A DNA stretch of 10,965 nt from an uncultured Dechloromonas sp. (lineage in GTDB: Bacteria; Pseudomonadota; Gammaproteobacteria; Burkholderiales; Rhodocyclaceae), in assembly GCA_946477505.1 (NCBI GenBank), contig CAMKYP010000094.1:1-10965 (forward strand). The letters are read 5' to 3'. This document shows positions 6,988 through 10,965 of the stretch, piece by piece. The stretch's first letter is position 1, and each line of letters begins with the position of its first letter. Below the pieces are notes generated by a model. That model had not been told where the DNA came from. It ran no database searches and saw only the letters and a program-made list of their open reading frames with translations. The translations under genes were made by a program, and so were the position numbers.

Positions 6988-8090
6988 CAGGGCTCCAGGG
7001 TGTAGCGACCGTCGCGGATGAGCGCGATGTGCCCTGTGCGTTCCGTATCGCCGTAACGATCGAAACGGATGGGATGTTCCAATCCCGCGAAGGGGCCAAG
7101 CTCCCGCAGGGCTGTTTTGAGCGGTAACCGGCCTTGGCTGCGCTCGATGGCTTCGCCGAGTGCATGGGCCGCGTCGTAGGCGAACATGGCGCTGTAAGAC
7201 GGGGGGTGCCCGAAGCGCTTGACGTATCGGTCGCGGAAATCGAGCATGCCGGCCGGTGGCTGACGTTCATCGGTGAGCAGCAAGAGTGCCATGCCATCGA
7301 CCGCACGTCCGCCGAACTGAATCAGGTCGTCGGTGCCTGCCCATTCCGTGGCGCCCAGCGGCATGCTGTTTCCATGCTTGCGGGTTTCCTGCGCCAGGCG
7401 GGCCACGTCGCTGGCATTGGCGATAAAAATTAGCAGGTCCGGCGCGAGTGCGTGCGCTTCGGAGACGATGGCGCGAAGGTCGTTGCTGTTGCCCGCTTCG
7501 AAGCGCAGATCGCCGGCAATCTGGCCGCCTGTGGCCTCAAAGTGATCTCGAAATTCTTGTATCCATTGATTGGTCAGCAGCGGGCTTTCACGATAGGCGA
7601 CGATCATCACCCTGCGGTACCCCTTCTCTTGGCAGTAGCGTGCGTAGAGTCGGGTGGTTTCGGCTGTCGTCGTGTTCATCCTGAACAGATAGTCGTCTTG
7701 ACCCGCCAGATCGTCTGACGTGGCCGTAGGCGAAATGAGCACGACTTGCCGAGCGTTGAAGACCGGCACCATGGCCTTGGCAATACCGCTGGTCATTCCG
7801 CCAACGGCGGCGTCAATATGGCTGGCGAGCAGGGTTTCAGCCGTCTCGCGCGCGGTGTCGGGGTTCGTTGTGGTGTTGCGGATCAATAGCTCGATTGGGC
7901 GCCCCCCAATTCCGCCGCGCGCGTTGATCTCCTCGATAGCCAGTAGGGTTCCGTTTCGTCCGGCCTCCCCGAGATCGGAGGACGGACCGCTCAAGGTACC
8001 GAGGAAGCCGATCCGGATCGGCTCCTTGTTATCGCAGGCCGCGAGCAGAAAGAAGCCCAGCAATACCAGGCAGCGCGATAGCGGAATCAC
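6987..8090 (-). CDS. LivJ-type substrate-binding lipoprotein (Peripla_BP_6 family)
   Basis: A 367-residue protein with a type I periplasmic-binding fold of the branched-chain amino acid/amide/urea receptor class. A short signal peptide ends in a lipobox (LAAC, Cys19), so it should be lipid-anchored. The residue after Cys is Asp20, which in enterobacteria acts as an inner-membrane retention signal. Family landmarks: IRIGFLGTLSGPSSDLG (25-41), AIEEINARGGIGGRPIELLI (51-70), the cleft segment AVGGMTSGIAKAMVPV (95-110), ISPTATSDDL (119-128) and the second-lobe motif SAMFAYDAAHALGEAI (300-315). It starts with GTG and overlaps the upstream EAL gene by 4 nt (GTGA). Downstream it is coupled to the Cache kinase by a 1-nt overlap. 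No ABC permease or ATPase is in the window, so a sensory role (LuxP-like) is more likely than transport. The ligand is unknown: a small polar or amino-acid-like compound would fit the family. Confidence 0.9.
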   Translation of the reverse strand: MIPLSRCLVLLGFFLLAACDNKEPIRIGFLGTLSGPSSDLGEAGRNGTLLAIEEINARGGIGGRPIELLIRNTTTNPDTARETAETLLASHIDAAVGGMTSGIAKAMVPVFNARQVVLISPTATSDDLAGQDDYLFRMNTTTAETTRLYARYCQEKGYRRVMIVAYRESPLLTNQWIQEFRDHFEATGGQIAGDLRFEAGNSNDLRAIVSEAHALAPDLLIFIANASDVARLAQETRKHGNSMPLGATEWAGTDDLIQFGGRAVDGMALLLLTDERQPPAGMLDFRDRYVKRFGHPPSYSAMFAYDAAHALGEAIERSQGRLPLKTALRELGPFAGLEHPIRFDRYGDTERTGHIALIRDGRYTLEP

Positions 8091-10297
8091 GCGTTGTCCT
8101 TGAGCCAGTCGAGGAATTCCGCCTCCGGCATCGGATGCGCGTAGTGGTAGCCTTGCGCGGCCTGGCAGCCAAAGTCACGCAGGCGATCGCCGGTCTTCTG
8201 ATTTTCGACACCCTCGGCTGTGGTGCTGATCCCCAGTTCATTTCCAAGTAGTGCGATGGTGTGAGTGAGGCGCCTGCCACGCTCGCTGGAGGCGAGCGAC
8301 GTGACGAAGGAGCGGTCGATCTTGAGGCGGTCGATGGGGAGTTGCTCGAGATAATTGAGCGATGAATAGCCGGTCCCGAAATCATCGATGGCGATGGTGA
8401 TGCCGCGGCTGCGGAGTTGGTTGAGCAGGGAAATCATCGTTTCCAGGCTTTCCAGCGCAATCGACTCGGTAATTTCCAGTTCGAGATGCTGGGGTGATAC
8501 GCCGGTTTCGGCGAGACTGGCATTGATGAAGTCGAGGAAACCCGGCTGTCTCAGTTGAATGCTGGAGATATTGATGGCCATGTGCAGCTCGCCGAGCCCG
8601 GCCTGATGGAAGCGTTTCAACGAGCGCAGGGCTTGCGGCAGCATCCAGTGACCGATGCTGACGATCAGGCCGGATTGTTCGGCGATCGGGATGAACTGTT
8701 CTGGCGGCACGAATTCACCGTTGCGGCGCTGCCAGCGCATCAAGGCCTCGGCACCGATGACACGGCCGGACTGCAGGTCAATCTGCGGCTGATAGGCGAT
8801 GGATAGCTCGCGCAGCTCGAATGCCTGGCGCAAATCCCTGAGCAGCGAGGTCCGTTGGCGGGCGGCTTCTCCGATCTCGGGCGAGTATGTGATCGATTGC
8901 CCGATCCCGAGCGCCTTGGCTCGCCGCAATGCGATGTAGGCATTGTTCAGGGCATCCTGGCTATCGGTGCAGTCCGCGCAGGAGGCGATGCCGAGGCATA
9001 CGGAGACAGAATGGTCGATATCGTCGATCAGGAAGGGATGGGCAAACAGGCGCTGGATGCTGTCTGCTTCCAGAAGCTGGGCCGGGCCGGTCAGGGCAAA
9101 GGCATCGCCGGCGAGACGCGCGACGAATACGCTGCTGTCGAAGAGGGCGCGCAGGCGTTGCGCGATCGCTTGGAGCAGCATATCGCCGTAAACATGCCCA
9201 AGCATGTCGTTGGTTGCAGCAAACTGGTCGACATCGATCAGGGTGATCACGTCGGATGGCGTACCGTGCTTTCCCCGGCGATCGAGTTCGGCAATCAGCG
9301 CGTTGCGATTGGGCAGGTTGACCTGGCGGTCGACCAGTGCGTCCAGACGCAATTCGGTGACCAGATCGATGTTTTTGGCACAAAGCGCAATGTTGGTGCA
9401 GAAGATTTCGAGCAAGTGCTGGTCTACATCCCGAATGGGTGCCACCGATTCGACGTATGCGGCGAAGCCCTCGTCGTTATTCTTGCGGAAGAAGAGGGTG
9501 ATATCCCGCATTCCGACGATGCTGCAGTGATTATGCAGAACCTGGCTCAGCGAACGGGCGATATGCATATTGTCGATTTCTTCCAGGCGGTGCTGCATGA
9601 GATGCCGATAGCGCCCGGCCGCCGCGATGACGCGATATTGCTGGGGGTCGCCGGCATCGTCGGTCGCGCAGACCAGACCTTCGGGGGCAATGCCGATCAG
9701 GCTGGCCAGTTGCGTGATCACGCCATCGGCAAATGCGTTCAAGCCCTTTTCGGCGATGAACTGGTTGCTTGCCGAGACGATCTTTTCCAGGCCGATGCGG
9801 CTCGTGTCGAGGCACTTCAGTTGGCCGTAGGAGCGAATGGCCGAGGTCAGCGTGGTGAATAGCCGGGCGTGGGTGAGTTCGCTTTTTGTCTTGTAGTCGT
9901 TGATGTCGTAGCGGGCGATGGTCTCCGCTTCCGGGGCCTGCCCCGGCTGGCCGGTACGCAGGATGATGCGGATGTTGTGCAGCATCAACTCCTGGCGTAT
10001 CGCTTCGACGGCTTTCAGTCCGGCATCATCGCTTTCCATCACCACGTCGAGCAGGATCACGGCTATGTCCTGCTCGCGCTCCAGCAGCGCAATCGCTTCC
10101 TTGCCGGAAAATGCGTGGATCAGTTCAAGTTTCCGGCCGAGAATTTCGACGCCGGACAGCGCAAATTCTGTCGCTTCGTGCACATCGTGGTCGTCATCGG
10201 CAATCAGGATGCGCCAGGTCGGATCCTGAACCGAAGACCCCTGTGGCTGCCGTTCCTCGTCAATAAAGACCAGATCGTCGTCCGAACCTGCATCCAT
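8087..10297 (-). CDS. REC-DUF3369-GGDEF-EAL protein, probable c-di-GMP phosphodiesterase
   Basis: A 736-residue cytosolic protein. The receiver domain (about 28-155) has DDD at 34-36, acceptor Asp84 in ILLDVVM, Thr115 and Lys136/138 in DINDYKTKSELT. Residues about 165-315 match the GAF-like DUF3369 region that often follows such receivers. The GGDEF domain (about 317-475) has the signature replaced by AGDAF (396-400), with no RxxD inhibitory site next to it, so diguanylate cyclase activity is unlikely. The EAL domain (about 483-733) is intact: E517-A-L-M-R-W, Asn576, Glu608, Asp638/Asp639 in DDFGTGYSSL, Lys659 and Glu695 in AEGVEN. It should hydrolyse c-di-GMP to pGpG, with the GGDEF part perhaps binding GTP as a regulator. 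It is the first gene of the operon. The ATG at 10297 follows a GGGGGG site. Its end overlaps the lipoprotein start by 4 nt. Confidence 0.93.
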   Translation of the reverse strand: MDAGSDDDLVFIDEERQPQGSSVQDPTWRILIADDDHDVHEATEFALSGVEILGRKLELIHAFSGKEAIALLEREQDIAVILLDVVMESDDAGLKAVEAIRQELMLHNIRIILRTGQPGQAPEAETIARYDINDYKTKSELTHARLFTTLTSAIRSYGQLKCLDTSRIGLEKIVSASNQFIAEKGLNAFADGVITQLASLIGIAPEGLVCATDDAGDPQQYRVIAAAGRYRHLMQHRLEEIDNMHIARSLSQVLHNHCSIVGMRDITLFFRKNNDEGFAAYVESVAPIRDVDQHLLEIFCTNIALCAKNIDLVTELRLDALVDRQVNLPNRNALIAELDRRGKHGTPSDVITLIDVDQFAATNDMLGHVYGDMLLQAIAQRLRALFDSSVFVARLAGDAFALTGPAQLLEADSIQRLFAHPFLIDDIDHSVSVCLGIASCADCTDSQDALNNAYIALRRAKALGIGQSITYSPEIGEAARQRTSLLRDLRQAFELRELSIAYQPQIDLQSGRVIGAEALMRWQRRNGEFVPPEQFIPIAEQSGLIVSIGHWMLPQALRSLKRFHQAGLGELHMAINISSIQLRQPGFLDFINASLAETGVSPQHLELEITESIALESLETMISLLNQLRSRGITIAIDDFGTGYSSLNYLEQLPIDRLKIDRSFVTSLASSERGRRLTHTIALLGNELGISTTAEGVENQKTGDRLRDFGCQAAQGYHYAHPMPEAEFLDWLKDNA
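8097..8101 (-). promoter_or_regulatory. Ribosome binding site for the GTG-started lipoprotein gene
   Basis: On the minus strand AAGGA lies six bases before the GTG at 8090, inside the 3' end of the EAL gene. It supports the GTG start, which also yields a proper lipoprotein signal peptide. Confidence 0.7.
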
Positions 10298-10345
10298 ATG
10301 TGCCCCCCGGTTGCGATAATTTGTTGCTTTTGTCAGTTTCCCCTA

Positions 10346-10375
10346 ATTATCTGTGAATGGCAAGCGATATGGCAA
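10346..10375 (-). promoter_or_regulatory. Candidate sigma70 promoter of the signalling operon
   Basis: Read on the minus strand, TTGCCA (10375-10370) and GATAAT (10351-10346) are separated by 18 bases. Each matches its consensus at five of six positions. This would start transcription near 10340 and leave a leader of about 43 nt before the ATG at 10297. It is the best promoter-like pair I can see in the 117-bp gap behind the lrgB-like gene. It is unproven. Confidence 0.45.
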
Positions 10376-10377
10376 GC
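10357..10377 (-). repeat. 9-bp direct repeat over the -35 region, possible regulator site
   Basis: GCTTGCCAT occurs twice with three bases between (10377-10369 and 10365-10357 on the minus strand), giving a 12-bp period. One copy contains the candidate -35 hexamer and the other lies in the spacer. A regulator bound here would overlap RNA polymerase. The period is slightly longer than one helical turn. No known operator is recognised. Confidence 0.35.
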
Positions 10378-10414
10378 TGCGCCACGTTCGATGTCGGTGT
10401 CATTTTTTCCCGCG

Positions 10415-10965
10415 TCAGAGAGGCATCCAGCGCGCCAGAACCGGAACGAGCAGGGCGGTGAGTGCACCGTTCAGGCCCATGGCCAATGCCGCAAAGGCTC
10501 CGCTCTGCTCGTTGACCTGGAACGCCCGTGCCGTGCCGATACCATGCGATGCGACGCCGATGGCAAAGCCCCGGATGGCCGGGTCGCGCAATCGCATGGC
10601 GTCGAACACCCAGCGGGCCCCCAGGGCGCCGAGAATGCCGGTGACGATGACCAACACAGCTGTCAGCGAGGGAATACCGCCGATTCTCTCGGCAATGCCC
10701 ATGGCGATGGGGGTGGTCACCGACTTAGGGGCCAGGGAGAGTTGGGTGGTTTCGCTGGCGCCAAACAGGCGACCGACCAATACAGCAGAGCCGATGGCGG
10801 TCAGGCTGCCGGCGAGGAGGCCGGCCAGCACCGGACAGAGCATGGCGCGCACCCGCTTCAGCTGCATGTAGAGCGGGACGGCCAGGGCAACGGTTGCCGG
10901 ACCCAGCAGGAAATGGACGAACTGGGCTCCCGCAAAGTAGGTTTCATAGGCGGTTCCCGTGACAC
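10415..10965 (-). CDS. lrgB: LrgB/YohK-family membrane protein, C-terminal part (5' end beyond window)
   Basis: An open frame of 182 residues is visible, from the right window edge (first full codon at 10963) to the stop at 10415. The N-terminus is missing. The visible part has about five hydrophobic segments and the family landmarks: FAGAQFVHFLLGPATVALAV near its start, LSLAPKSVTTPIAMGIAE in the middle, and GFAIGVASHGIGTARAF followed by GLNGALTALLVPVL near the end. The SVTTPIAM and SHGIGTA motifs are typical of LrgB/CidB/YohK. Family members work with a small LrgA/CidA/YohJ membrane partner; roles in murein hydrolase control and, in some bacteria and plastids, export or uptake of pyruvate, glycerate or glycolate have been reported. 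The partner gene, if present, would lie beyond 10965. An internal Met at 10867 is not the start, because the conserved frame continues upstream of it. Confidence 0.9.
   Translation of the reverse strand, partial: VTGTAYETYFAGAQFVHFLLGPATVALAVPLYMQLKRVRAMLCPVLAGLLAGSLTAIGSAVLVGRLFGASETTQLSLAPKSVTTPIAMGIAERIGGIPSLTAVLVIVTGILGALGARWVFDAMRLRDPAIRGFAIGVASHGIGTARAFQVNEQSGAFAALAMGLNGALTALLVPVLARWMPL

Noticed and set aside
6599..7306. Minus-strand open frame of 235 codons spanning the lipoprotein-kinase junction
   Set aside because: It is out of frame with both recognised proteins, and its sequence is low-complexity Arg/Ser/Pro without domains.
8855..9862. Plus-strand open frame of 335 codons opposite the REC-GGDEF-EAL gene
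   Set aside because: It is antisense to a well-supported gene, has no recognisable domain, and has the same codon-bias explanation.

Overview
The window looks like chromosomal DNA from a GC-rich proteobacterium. The style of the signalling genes (PAS kinases, a FixJ-type regulator, REC-DUF3369-GGDEF-EAL) together with a small 'tryptophan synthase beta-like' protein suggests a betaproteobacterium, perhaps Rhodocyclales (Dechloromonas/Azonexus-like). That placement is inference from gene content. I see no IS elements, phage genes, tRNA or rRNA genes, or CRISPR arrays.

Left edge (1-1593): the first 105 bases hold the start of a minus-strand gene whose N-terminus looks like a TonB-type energy transducer. 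Divergent to it, and almost touching it, is an exported ankyrin-repeat protein (143-1171, +). A small conserved hypothetical gene follows with a strong ribosome binding site (1261-1593, +). It converges on the minus-strand operon across a 51-bp gap that can fold into a compact branched hairpin.

Centre (10297 down to 1645, minus strand): five tightly packed signalling genes fill about 8.65 kb. In transcription order they are: (1) a soluble REC-DUF3369-GGDEF-EAL protein with a degenerate GGDEF motif and a complete EAL active site, so probably a c-di-GMP phosphodiesterase; (2) a LivJ-type (Peripla_BP_6) substrate-binding lipoprotein; (3) a membrane histidine kinase with a Cache-like periplasmic domain, HAMP and PAS; (4) a second membrane histidine kinase with two PAS domains; (5) a FixJ/DctR-like response regulator with a LuxR-type HTH. 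Three of the four junctions overlap (4 nt, 1 nt and 8 nt) and the fourth gap is 44 nt. No transporter permease or ATPase gene accompanies the binding protein. The simplest reading is a sensory cassette: a periplasmic ligand is read by the lipoprotein with kinase 1, which signals to the REC-EAL protein (c-di-GMP output), while kinase 2 with the FixJ-like regulator gives a transcriptional output. The wiring is inference.

Right edge (10298-10965): a 117-bp gap holds a plausible sigma70 promoter for the operon, with a 9-bp direct repeat at its -35 region. Beyond it lies the C-terminal part of a minus-strand LrgB/YohK-family membrane protein that runs off the window.
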